64,000 nucleotides of DNA from NCBI GenBank assembly GCA_036971615.1, contig JAYKKR010000001.1, positions 496,001 through 560,000 of the forward strand, written 5' to 3'. Both the position numbers and the translations under genes were made by a program. This stretch comes from Amyloporia xantha (lineage: Eukaryota > Basidiomycota > Agaricomycetes > Polyporales > Adustoporiaceae). The notes under the pieces are model-generated. The model did no database searches and had not been told where the DNA came from. It saw only the letters and a program-made list of their open reading frames with translations. Positions 12,094-22,007 of this stretch are shown here, piece by piece; the first letter of the stretch is position 1, and every line of letters begins with the position of its first letter.

Positions 12094-15000
12094 AAGACGG
12101 AGGGCAAGTGGACCGGAGGGAGAAGAAAGCGGATATGCCAATTGCAGGAGATAGAACTATAGCTAAAGTGGCCACTGGATCCAACGGGCGGTTAAGCTTT
12201 GGGCGCTCGTACGGAAGAAGTAGTGTGAGAATGGGGAACAAGTACCTTTCGAGAAGCGGTGGACGAAGTGGTCTCCGGAGAGAACCCGAGAGGGAGGGAC
12301 CGCTAACCCGTGCTCTGTGACGCGAAATTGCGGACGGACAAGGGACTGCGCGCACGAATGATCCGGGCGCTTTGGTAGGGCGCTGAGCGGTGTAATAAGT
12401 GCACAGGTGGCGAGTTGGCGATGGCGGGGCGTGCAAGCTGTACAGGATGGCACAGGACGGGGAACTGATGGGAACGTTTGGTCGCACCTCTGCTAGCTCG
12501 CCGTGACCGGCTTGCGAGGGGCGAAATGGCTAGAGGAGAAAGCGAGAAAACATGTCAGGCGGCGTCGGGAGAAATATGCAGATATTCGAATTCGATTGGG
12601 AACAACGGGCTGGGACGAATGCAGGCTTCCTCCTGGGATCCGGCCGCGCTTCCTTGAAAGGAGATCGTCCCAGTTATGTCCGCGTGCGGTCGTCTACTTT
12701 TGGCAGGCCATCATTCGCCGTCTCTCCGAAATCTTATCTGTCACCAGCCCAGCCCTAGCCTTTGGTTAGCGGCGGCTTAGCCTCTCCACGGCTACGGCCA
12801 GGTGGCTGTATGTTCTCTATTCAATCCGTGCTCTCTGAACGTGCCAGCACTTGGGTACGGTACCCCCGACTCTACTCTCCATCCATTGGTCATCGTCCGT
12901 CCTCATCTGATAACCCTATACAGCTATAGCTGCTAGAAGCCCGGCGAGCGCGATAGCACACTAAGGCACCTTTCTACGTGGAACTCCCAGCCGTACAGGG
13001 ACCACCCGTTCGACGAATCGAACCCAGCCGTCAACGTGCACACGCGGCTCACAGCGCCCACCGGAGCCTCCTCCCCGTTTCACCTCAACTGCACATCGAT
13101 CGACCTGCTTCCACCGTTCCATAGAAAATCCGCCGTCCTCTTCCATACGGCATTCAAAGCACCCGTCGGTCGTCAGGGTCTTTTATGAGGTAAAGATACG
13201 TCTACGACCCTCGCGTACGTCCCGTCCAACTACACCAATTACCTGCTATTTTTCCAATTGCAACATGTACCGGTGCCACTTATAACGACAGAGTCTGTCT
13301 TCGACGGGGCCCTTCCATTTCCACACCCACATGCCAGTCCGCCGCTGCAACTCTTCGACTGCGCCCATGTTGGCTGTTGCCGCGAACCTCGCCATCCGAC
13401 GAAGCAGCTGAGGATAACTCCGGCGCAGTTTCCCCTCGAACATGGAAGGTCATAGCCAGAACAGTGCACGGAAGCAGGAACGTGACACAGCTGACTCCAT
13501 GCAATCGCCTGAAAATAGTTGTCATGGTAAAGGGTTCTAGAGCACTGCAAGTCCACGCAGGACACCAGCATTCCGTGATCTCGACATCCTCACACCCTCG
13601 TGGGCGATGATTCAACTCAATTAGCAGCAGATGATAGGCATTGATACCATACCAAGCTGACCACAAACGCCATATACCCTTCCTCACGTCTGCGTGGCCA
13701 TAAGGTGCATCTAGTGTCCGGATAGAGATAACACAACTTCGCAGTGGCAGACCCCTCGTACGTGGGTCACACGTCTGCCAGAGACGCATAGCTAGACGTA
13801 TTCTAGGTCTGTGCCGGCTAACGTCATTCAGCGGGGAAACCACGGCGGCCGTCGCTTATTACTCACCGGCTGCGTCGGGTTGTCCTTGGAAGGCCAGTAC
13901 TTAGTTATTCACGACAAAGAATCGGATATCCGAGCACCACGGAAGATCTTGCTATCACTTTGCATTGTGCGGATCCGTGGTCTCCTTATACGGACGTCCT
14001 GTATAAGTACCGTTGGTCGCAAACCTCCGCTCAAGGTGGACTCCGGGCAGCTAGGAGGGGTGTCCCAGGCACGATCAACGCATAGTACGGCATACGCATC
14101 TGCGGCATGCCGTCATGGTCGAGCTGAACACAGTTGGGTTTGGCGCCACAATGTACTGTTCGCTGCTTGCCGAGATGTGCGCCATAAGTCATAACCTGCA
14201 CGAAACATCGCAGATCCCCTACCACAGATACCATCCGACCAACGAGGCAGGCACAGCGTATCGGACACGGCGCTTGAGAATGTCGATTTCCGGTAGAGAG
14301 ACGCGCCCTCTAGTATCCGAGACCTAGCAGAAGTCCTATCCGTGCGGAGGCTGATGAGAGCTCCGAGAGAAGCGGGCGACTAGCGGCGAACTGGGATTCT
14401 GTGCGACATGCACGGAATACCCAAGACGTTGATAGTTATGTCCATTCGTACATGGCATTTGCATGCAGGCGTCATCCATAAGGTACACCACCTGATGAGG
14501 TCTTCGGCTTTGACAGATAGTGACAGGCCCTAAGCCCTTAGAAGGATTTGTAAGGTACCGTCCGGTAACCATATTCTACTTTCACATAGGACCCTATAGG
14601 ATTCTATGATAGTCAAGGGAGAGATGGCTATAGAGCGTTTGTGGTCGATCTGATGATAAGTACGACTTCGATTTTGGACTCGGGGCCAAGGATTACGCAG
14701 TGGCGACGCATGTATGAAACTTGAAAGGCATTTGTGCGAGCGACCCCAGCTGACCACGCCGCATCCGCCATTACTCGCATAATTGGCGGCACCGGGGGGA
14801 GATCCAGTGCGCATCGGGACAGAAGATGCGGAGAACCAGGTCTTTGGCTATGCTCGACGCCGTCGGGTTCCTGTAGTCTTCAAACAGAAGGTGCCATAAG
14901 CAGTGATGAACGCCGCGGAAGGTAATAACTCTGTCCAAGGCGTGAAGTATATCTGTGCACGGTGTAGCGCCAGGGTCGGAAAGTCCGGGTATGCCTGAGG

Positions 15001-16910
15001 GATCAGGCCGGTCCTGTGCCCAAGATCATCACAAACTAGGAATAGCTCGGCGACCCTGACCTACGGGCGCGGGCGCTGCATTGGACCAGGAAAGCGCAGC
15101 CCCTTAGTCGCGGTCGGCGGAGTACTAGAACGAGTGAATTTGATTGATTTAGACCGTCGGAGAGACATAGTGCCGAGTGCTGCCTTGCCTTGCAGGACCG
15201 GTACGCCGTAGGTAATGACGCATCACCCCCTTTTGCAGGCAGTCTGTAAACTATCGCACGCCTGTTACGGCATGCAGGTTTTGAAATGTATTCGGAGTGG
15301 CGGCGCGAGTGAAAGCTGTCATCTACCACGTCGGCTTTGCGTGTCCATGAAGATGCGGCACCGAGAACGGGATAAGCAGGCGGAGGTCATCTGGTAGCCG
15401 GAACTGCCTCGTTGGACACATGCCGGCACCGAGGCCAGGGTATGATAGAGGCGGCGGACAAGCGTGGAGTGGTTGTCAAAGTGACGACCGACGCTCGCAG
15501 CGACCGTTGACTGGCCTCTGTTTGTGAGCGTGGCAAATTGAGTGCGACAAGGGACGTGCCGTTGGCAGGGCCCCCATGAATCAGGCTTCATTTCAAGGAA
15601 ATCACAGTGTCAAAGTTTGGACATATTGCAAAGCCCTACGCCGCCCAGGCTACAGGACGTGGAATGCCATGTACGCTGGCTCGTAATGAAGTCAAACGTG
15701 GATACATTTTTCATCCTTACCGTGAGACCAGTCGTCCAGCAAGTCGTACCTGGATGACAGTTATCCGAATACCGCTCAGCTTCGTTGCTGCCCCCAAAAC
15801 CTAGGTTGACGTGCGTAGCACAACGAGCACTGCTTGCTTTCAGTTTGAGAACTGTGTGAATATGACGCAAAGTGGTAATATAGCAAGACAAATGTCTCAC
15901 CGTCCATAATACATACTGTGTGACGAGGCCACTGGCATGTCAATCATGGCAATGATGCTGTATGTTCGCATGCTACGACCCCCACAATATGACCCTGAAT
16001 AAACTGGTCCCAGCGCTGAAGTTCTGTTTAGAAAACACTAACATGGGTAGATTGCACACTCACGTCGCCCTTCAAGCCCCGGCCCGACTCTAGAGACGAG
16101 GCAAAATTGTCGTCGTATTCGCCATAGATTGTGCCGAAGACTAACCAAAACAGTTCCTCGCAAACGCTTATTGGGACAAACACTAAGCTTGACCCGTCAG
16201 ACGCGAATCGAGAATTATATCGAAGGAAGTTTCTCGAGTCCGCTGAAATTACCTCGGCAGACGATTCCTGCGTGTTGCTGCTCTGCATGTGATTAGTGAC
16301 TTGGAGCTCGAAGCGAATAAGGACAGCACGCACTGAGACCTCATGACTATGTGCAGAATCTTACTCCGAAAGAGATTTCTCGGTCAAGGCAAGAACAGCA
16401 CGCGGGGGCCCACAATATGCCGGATACATGTGGAATGGACATGGTTAGTTGTAGTTCCACACAGAAGAACTTTCAGAGAATGGAAGTGCGGTCCAGCGCT
16501 TCAGCATCAGAGTGGTAATATCATAGACCGTGCTCGTATCTGCGACGTGGGATAAGCACATATTCCACTCCAGACTGCTGCATTCTGCATGTCAGGCGTT
16601 AGTTTCTGCAGTCGGGCTCATATGCATGTGCTGGTGGACACGTACCTGGAAGACTGAGCACATGACTGCAAACTATATCCTCCACTGTGACACGCATGAA
16701 TGCCACACTTTCGCTGGATGATAGACAGTGTGTGCCGTATATCATGGCAGATCAGGAACTCTATACAGTCTCGGTGAAGGTCAACTTTCGAACATGATGG
16801 GAATAATAAGTGGGTCGTCATAGACGCCCACCGCGTCGCGTCGCGTCTTGTCTGGCGCGTCTCGCTACCGTGATTTGGCCACCATCCTCCTCTGGCACAC
16901 CGCCATAAAC
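12094..16910. other. Gene-poor region of 4.8 kb
   Basis: Only the promoter of the G-alpha gene and the short 5' flank of ASK1 can be assigned. Several open frames of 60-190 codons occur on both strands (for example minus 13280-13843, minus 15610-15900, minus 16028-16333). None shows a known domain, and neighbouring frames cannot be joined by convincing splice sites. Terminal repeats, a transposase or a reverse transcriptase were not seen. It may hold an unrecognised gene or decayed sequence. Confidence 0.4.
13246..13443 (-). CDS. Possible small basic protein or exon, unrecognised
   Basis: A 65-codon frame starts at an ATG and reads MFEGKLRRSYPQLLRRMARF, with WVWKWKGPVEDRLCRYKWHR near its end. 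Its composition, rich in Arg, Lys and Trp, looks more protein-like than the surrounding frames. I do not recognise a family. It could equally be the last exon of a longer minus-strand gene or chance. Confidence 0.2.
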   Translation of the reverse strand: MFEGKLRRSYPQLLRRMARFAATANMGAVEELQRRTGMWVWKWKGPVEDRLCRYKWHRYMLQLEK

Positions 16911-19172
16911 ATGACTCCCACTCTCAAACCTATCGAGCCCAAATCCACGCGGATGGGAGCCTACGGCTGATCCAAATGATATTGCTGTTCCAGGACTCGA
17001 CGCTGTTGCGCCAGTGCCTGATCAGATTGAGCAGATTGAGCAGCTCATTACGATCAAGTTGCAGGTTTACTACAAATTTGTGCCGTCTGAGCCTGCTTGT
17101 TGACCGTTTTTCCAGAACATCGACGCGAACTTCTCGAAAATGCAGCACATCATGGCGAACAGGATCCTGCCTGCTGTGAAGCGGTATGCTGTAGCGACAG
17201 AGCCTGTGCGCGAGGCGGCCAAGGTACGTCTCAATGCTATGTAGAGCTGTATACTCGACTCATGGTTTCACTGGTATAAGTTTTGGACAACCTTCTTCGA
17301 GCAAGCTGCTCAAATACGCGTCCCAACCTACGAGGATTACAGCTCTGTGCACGAGCAGCAAGAGGAAGAAGGATCAACGAACGAGGCGGAAGTTGCTCAG
17401 CCTGAAGCCTCTGGCTCCACTTCCACTGAATCGGACGCAGCGACTACACCTACACGCTCTCGTCACACATTCAACCCCGATGGAACCGCAACCGAGGATT
17501 CCTTTATGCCTCAAGGCGCGATTTCCTCGACCCCTGCTACGACTTCCCGCTATCGGACTATGCAATCCCACGACACTTTTGCCAGCCAAGATTCTGATCC
17601 AACACCATCATGGACTGCATCCCTTGAATCGCCTCTCGTCCGGCTGGATAGGGAGGTACAAAGTCTGGCGCAGGGTGGCGAGGTCTCTGCCATTTCCTAC
17701 CAATCGGCCAGATATGACGAATCGCAAGAGGTCACACAACGTCAGATACCGCCTGCTATACCTGAGGAACCCCCGACTGTGCGGCGTATGCCCGATAATG
17801 ACAAGGGCAAAGGACGAGAGTCACCGCAGCCACTGCTACAGAATGTGTTGCGCCGTAATGCTAGCTTTGTCGACCGTTCTATAGCGAGTCCTCGAAAGCC
17901 AGCTATATCCCCGTTGAAGGTGAAGCCAAAGACACCCAATTTGAAGGGCATGAATCCCTATCTTCCACCTGGTAGCAAACCCTACTGAGTGGAAGGGCGT
18001 GATTGACCTTGCGGATCCTTCAGTCGCTACTCCGCGGAAGGGCCATTCATCTTCATCGACTTTGGACGTCACTGCACGCCCAGCGATTACGACGCACTCA
18101 ACGACGCCCCGGTACGCGGGCGATGATTCACTGGATGTCGAATTTGGCATGTCACCGCCGATCACCATGGACTTTGCGCGATTGCCGAAACTGGGCAAGA
18201 CACCAAAGAAAGAGGCTGCTGAGAGGATATTGCAAAACATTCTGGACGTGGAGAAGCGGGATGTGTTTGGAGGTACGCACAAACCTGCGGGCGGTCCAAA
18301 GGGAAACGGAACTGCGTCTAGCGCGAGTTCTATGCCTACTCCGCCATCGCTTTCCAGGTACCACCGAAAGCCGCCGGGCTCTGAAGCGAGCGGAAGCGTT
18401 GCGGATGCAAGCTTAGAAAGTATGATGCGCAGAGTAGGGCTGAACCTTCCGGGCTTCGGATCAACAGCTGCGGCACGGGCAGCAGTGGCTTCGGCGACAT
18501 CAAGCGGCAGCGCTCAGAACAACAACAGTAATTCGAGACAGCCTTCCTTGTCGCTGAGTGTGGTGTCATCCAGCACTGCCCAAGCACCAGGCACTGCAGC
18601 TTCACCGCCTGTTCCTCCTCCTACAGTACTGGAAGTAGTCGAAACGCCCGTCCAGCCACTGTACAACATGCAGCATTTGCAGGACGAGGAATTCCAGCCT
18701 GATATGCACGGCTTCGAGGCAGACGATTCAATGGACTCCCTCGACTCGCTCGATGATGAGATACACAACACCGCCAATCCTTCTGCTGCCTTCCTGCTCG
18801 CCTCACAGCGTGGAAGTTATGATGATGACGATGACGACGACTCCTTTGCCTCAGATGTCGGGGACGACCTCGGCGACAGCGACAACTTAGCGCCTGTGCA
18901 CCCATTCGCCCGTGGGATGGCAGTCGAGGGTGACTCATTCGACGACGACTCATTCGATGATCCGCAGTATGAGGGCGAGCCGGAGGAGGAGACCGTATTT
19001 CGGCGTGCCGCCCGCGCAGAGATTGCAGATGCAGCAGGCGCGTGAGTCGGGTCAGAACTTACGGATGCTGGGTGCGGATTTGCTGCAGGACACGATCGGC
19101 ATTGGGACACAGATGGTCGCGACAGGGAGGGTGGAAGAGAGTCCGACACCGTATATTAGCGCACCAAAGTAA
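16911..19172 (+). CDS. ASK1: DASH complex subunit Ask1, with three apparent single-base frame shifts
   Basis: Ask1 is part of the DASH/Dam1 ring that couples kinetochores to spindle microtubules. The start MTPTLKPIEPKSTR (ATG 16911) leads into WEPTADPNDIAVPGLDAVAP, DQIEQIEQLITIKLQ, then after an intron NIDANFSKMQHIMANRILPA and AVATEPVREAAK. After a second intron comes FWTTFFEQAAQIRVPTYEDY, the conserved Ask1 domain. A long Ser/Thr/Pro-rich tail follows, with acidic runs and the conserved end motif VFGVPPAQRLQMQQ, LGADLLQDTIGIGTQMV and a stop at 19172. The frame breaks at three places: after KSTR (near 16954), after PPGSKP (near 17982) and inside VFGVPP (near 19000). Each looks like one extra base. 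No intron of usable length fits any of them. Either these are sequencing indels or the gene is broken. Confidence 0.88.
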
Positions 19173-20001
19173 GTACCCCCCCAGAGTGGGCGATGGGAGC
19201 GTGGTATTCTGCCGGGTCAGCATGGGCTAGCGTCGTGCAGAATTTTGGCTGCTACCCTCGACTGCAGGCTTATGGGATCTCAAATACATAAATAATTCTG
19301 TGAGTCCACCGTATATCGTTCATCTTCTTTACCGTTGTGCGTCCTAGGCGTCACCGGTTGTGATCTAGGTGATGTCATGATGTTGTGCGTCATGCGGTAC
19401 AGAATGTGCAATCGTTCTCCTGTGACGGTGCCGAACTTCTGTCGGATCTTGAATGAACACGACTCATAAAATGACCTCTCATGCACACTCTCAGGGCTCC
19501 TTACATGTTGTTATGTGACTCTGGGAGATCCGTACTACCCAAGGCCCGTCTCGAGTGCGTCATTGGCTCACGTCTTTACGCACCACCTTGACTATCAGAA
19601 CATGGTTGCGCATTTCTTATATGGCTTCTACATGCTGCTCATCATCAAGAGAACCGTACTGGCCATCGACACACCCTTCATGCTATGGAGGTGACAATAC
19701 AGCGGGCCCAGGCGAACTGATTATAGATTGCGGACGGTTTTATTTGAATGTGAGTTGGACCGAGAACCCTAGCAGTCGCCGTAGTCACTGCTGCCGTCGG
19801 TACCGCTGAGCGATATCCGTGACGTACCTCCGCTGTTCTCACGACGTCAGTTTTTGTGTGAAATGCGAAGCAAGAGACGATGGCATGGGGATTGAGCTAG
19901 GCAGCAGAGCGCAGTATTTGATTAGCTGAGTGTATATATTGACCACTGAAGCATGTCGCCTACTACAACTCCACCTCGCTCAAGAACAAGACGCACCGAA
20001 T
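19173..20001. other. Intergenic between ASK1 and the methyltransferase
   Basis: No gene recognised. The 3' flank of ASK1 and the promoter of the methyltransferase lie here. Confidence 0.45.
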
Positions 20002-21575
20002 ATGGAAGACGATATCCACCAGCAGCATGATTCTGACCCCTACTCTGGTCGTGACCATGGCCATGACTATGCTGCTGCTAATAGGACACGTTTTGACGAC
20101 ATTGCTCACCAGTTTGACGAATACCCGGGCGCACTGGAGCTTGCGCAGAAGCAGATTGCCGTAATCAAAGAGAAGTGTGAGGTGCAGTTCGACGAAGAGA
20201 AAACAACCGTGCTGGATTTCGCCTGCGGGACAGGTGGGGGTATATTACAACGATGCTGAGCGGTATCATGAATATTGATTGGAGGCTCTAGGTTTGATCT
20301 CGCAGGGTCTAGTGCCCGTGGTCAAAGAGATCATCGGTGTTGACAATAGCGTCGGCATGGTGGAGCAGTACAACGCTCGTGCTGTGAAACTGGGCTTGAC
20401 ACAGGAGAAGATGCATGCACTACTATCAGTGGACCTGGGTTTATAACGGTTTTCGGTATTCATGCTATAGCTACACATCCGCTCCACATACGCATATGAA
20501 ATTTATACGAGTCGATGCATCTCCTTCCGCTCTAGAAACCTAGCTAACAATGATAGCAGCTGGCATCGTTTTTCTGCTCTCGGATGTCTTCCGGTGCGAC
20601 ATGTAGGCAAAAATACCAGTGTTTATAATTTGGGTCACATTTGTCACGACGGCAGGGGCACAACTCCGGTCGGCATGCACTGCAGTGATTGTGGCGCGTC
20701 CCTGCGAGGTTTACGGCGGAGATCTAAACCATCACGCGCATGTATCCAGTTGTAACGCTCCATGAGCGAGGGCATCAATGACAACAAATGCGAACACAAG
20801 GAAACAAGAAAAGTACATGGGCTTGGCCTTATATTGCATATGAAGACCATACAAACGTTCCAGATTTTTTGGGTAACAGGATCTAGCTCGATACGGCGAT
20901 CTATGCTGGAAATGGGAGCTTCGAGGTGTAAATCGCGCCTTGCGATGTGTCTCATTTACAGTCCACGCACAATTTCGTGATTCTGAGTAGGCAGTCTTCT
21001 TTGAAATAGTCAAAAGTATTTGTAAACCAAGTTTCATGTTTTTTGGGTGGTTGTAGATGGAGCTAGACTGAATTTATAAACACTGTCTCAATTATAAACC
21101 CGGGGGCACTTATAGTACATCTCGAATTGAAAGATACTGAGGGAGAACTTGGTTATCGCAAGTTTGATATCGTGGTGGTAAGTGAAACCTCTGAGATTGT
21201 CACTCGCTGTTTGTAAAATGTTACTGACATCAATACCGTTTTAAGTGCACAAATGCATACCATCATTTCAGCGCATTCGAGGACGTCACTCGCACTCTGA
21301 CGTCTTTCCTCAAGCCTGGAGGCTCACTCTTGGTCATGGACCTCATCAAGACTTCTCACGTCCACAATCTGTTGTCTGCGCCGTCACATGCTGGGGTCGT
21401 TGCGCACAAGGAGGGCTTCGATGAAGAAATCATGCGTAACACGTTCGAGGCCGCCGGACTGACTGCATTTAAGTTTGAACACGCTTGCACTTCTGCGGTG
21501 CATGGGAAGGATATGGATATATTCCTGGCCCAAGGGATCAGGCCTCAGGCAGGCTACAGTGTGAAGCTTTCATAG
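20002..21575 (+). CDS. SAM-dependent methyltransferase (type 11), exon disrupted by a MITE
   Basis: This is a class I S-adenosylmethionine methyltransferase of unknown substrate. The start chosen is ATG 20002 (MEDDIHQQHDSDPYSG). Motif I is VLDFACGTG, split by a 5' intron before LISQGL, followed by EIIGVDNSVGMVEQYN (motif II acidic loop) and LGLTQEKMHAL. The next coding piece, VHLELKDTEGELGYRKFDIV, resumes only after a 693-bp insertion at 20423-21115. After one intron come CTNAYHHFSAFEDV, the motif SFLKPGGSLLVMDLIKT and a C-terminal EAAGLTAFKFEHA, ending in TAG at 21573-21575. Removing the insertion with one TA restores the frame exactly (HALVHLELK). As it stands, translation would stop inside the insertion unless it is spliced out, and I found no in-frame splice pair at its edges. 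Confidence 0.85.
20423..21115. mobile_element. MITE of Tc1/mariner type with TA target duplication
   Basis: This is a 693-bp non-coding insertion inside the methyltransferase exon. It is flanked by TA at 20421-20422 and 21116-21117. The ends are imperfect inverted repeats: the left end begins CTATCAGTGG and continues to GGGTTTATAA, while the right end read on the other strand begins CTATAAGTGC and continues to GGGTTTATAA. There is no transposase frame. TA duplication and short inverted repeats fit Tc1/mariner-derived MITEs. The class assignment is from these features only. Confidence 0.78.
20617..21085. repeat. Nested inner inverted repeat within the MITE
   Basis: The perfect 12-bp inverted repeat CAGTGTTTATAA (20617-20628) and TTATAAACACTG (21074-21085) lies inside the element. 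It resembles the outer ends (CAGTG ... GTTTATAA), suggesting a doubled or nested terminal structure. Confidence 0.55.
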
Positions 21576-21656
21576 TGTGTATGTACCTTTCGGACTACCC
21601 TCCTGTATTTCTATCCCATTATCGATGATTATTTAACCGTAACGAAGTGACGCTGA

Positions 21657-21737
21657 GAACCCGTGGCACAGTGGTAGCGCGTGAGATTCCAGTTAGGGAA
21701 ATCCTCAAGGTCATCCGTTCAATCCGGGTCGGGTTCA
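21657..21737 (+). tRNA. tRNA-Trp (anticodon CCA) with a short intron
   Basis: The 81-nt sequence folds as a tRNA. The acceptor stem GAACCCG pairs with CGGGTTC followed by discriminator A. The A-box region is TGGCACAGTGGTAGCGC and the D stem has one A-C mismatch. The anticodon loop begins TTCCAG, giving anticodon CCA (Trp). The T stem ATCCG pairs with CGGGT around the loop TTCAATC (B box). About 9 nt (TTAGGGAAA) after the base following the anticodon fit an intron at the canonical position. The anticodon stem TGAGA faces CCTCA with one A-C mismatch, or TCTCA with one extra C. It lies between the methyltransferase and the CorA gene. Confidence 0.85.
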
Positions 21738-22007
21738 TTATCTTTATGTCTCCTGTCCTTCTCCCAATACTGTGTTCAGCGTGCGTACGCTTTGCCGCAA
21801 GGGCTTTCCAGTATGTTACAACATTTTGGAGAAATATCCCATCTCAGATCAGACGGCGAGCTATGACCGAGGAACGTTGTTCCAGGATCAAGGACCAGCC
21901 TGAGCTAGGCAACGACGATATCTCTGATGCTCCGCTGGATACCATGCCTCTTCTTGACTGTGACTACGATCGTCGCGACCACGGCCAATTTGTGCTGAGG
22001 ACCTCCC

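Noticed and set aside
12985..13080. Possible second tRNA on the minus strand (B-box-like GGTTCGATTCG)
   Set aside because: No A box and no acceptor stem could be found at the needed distance.
20423..21115. MITE acting as a spliced intron (introner)
   Set aside because: GT and AG near its ends exist, but the phases do not match and the joined frame stops at once.
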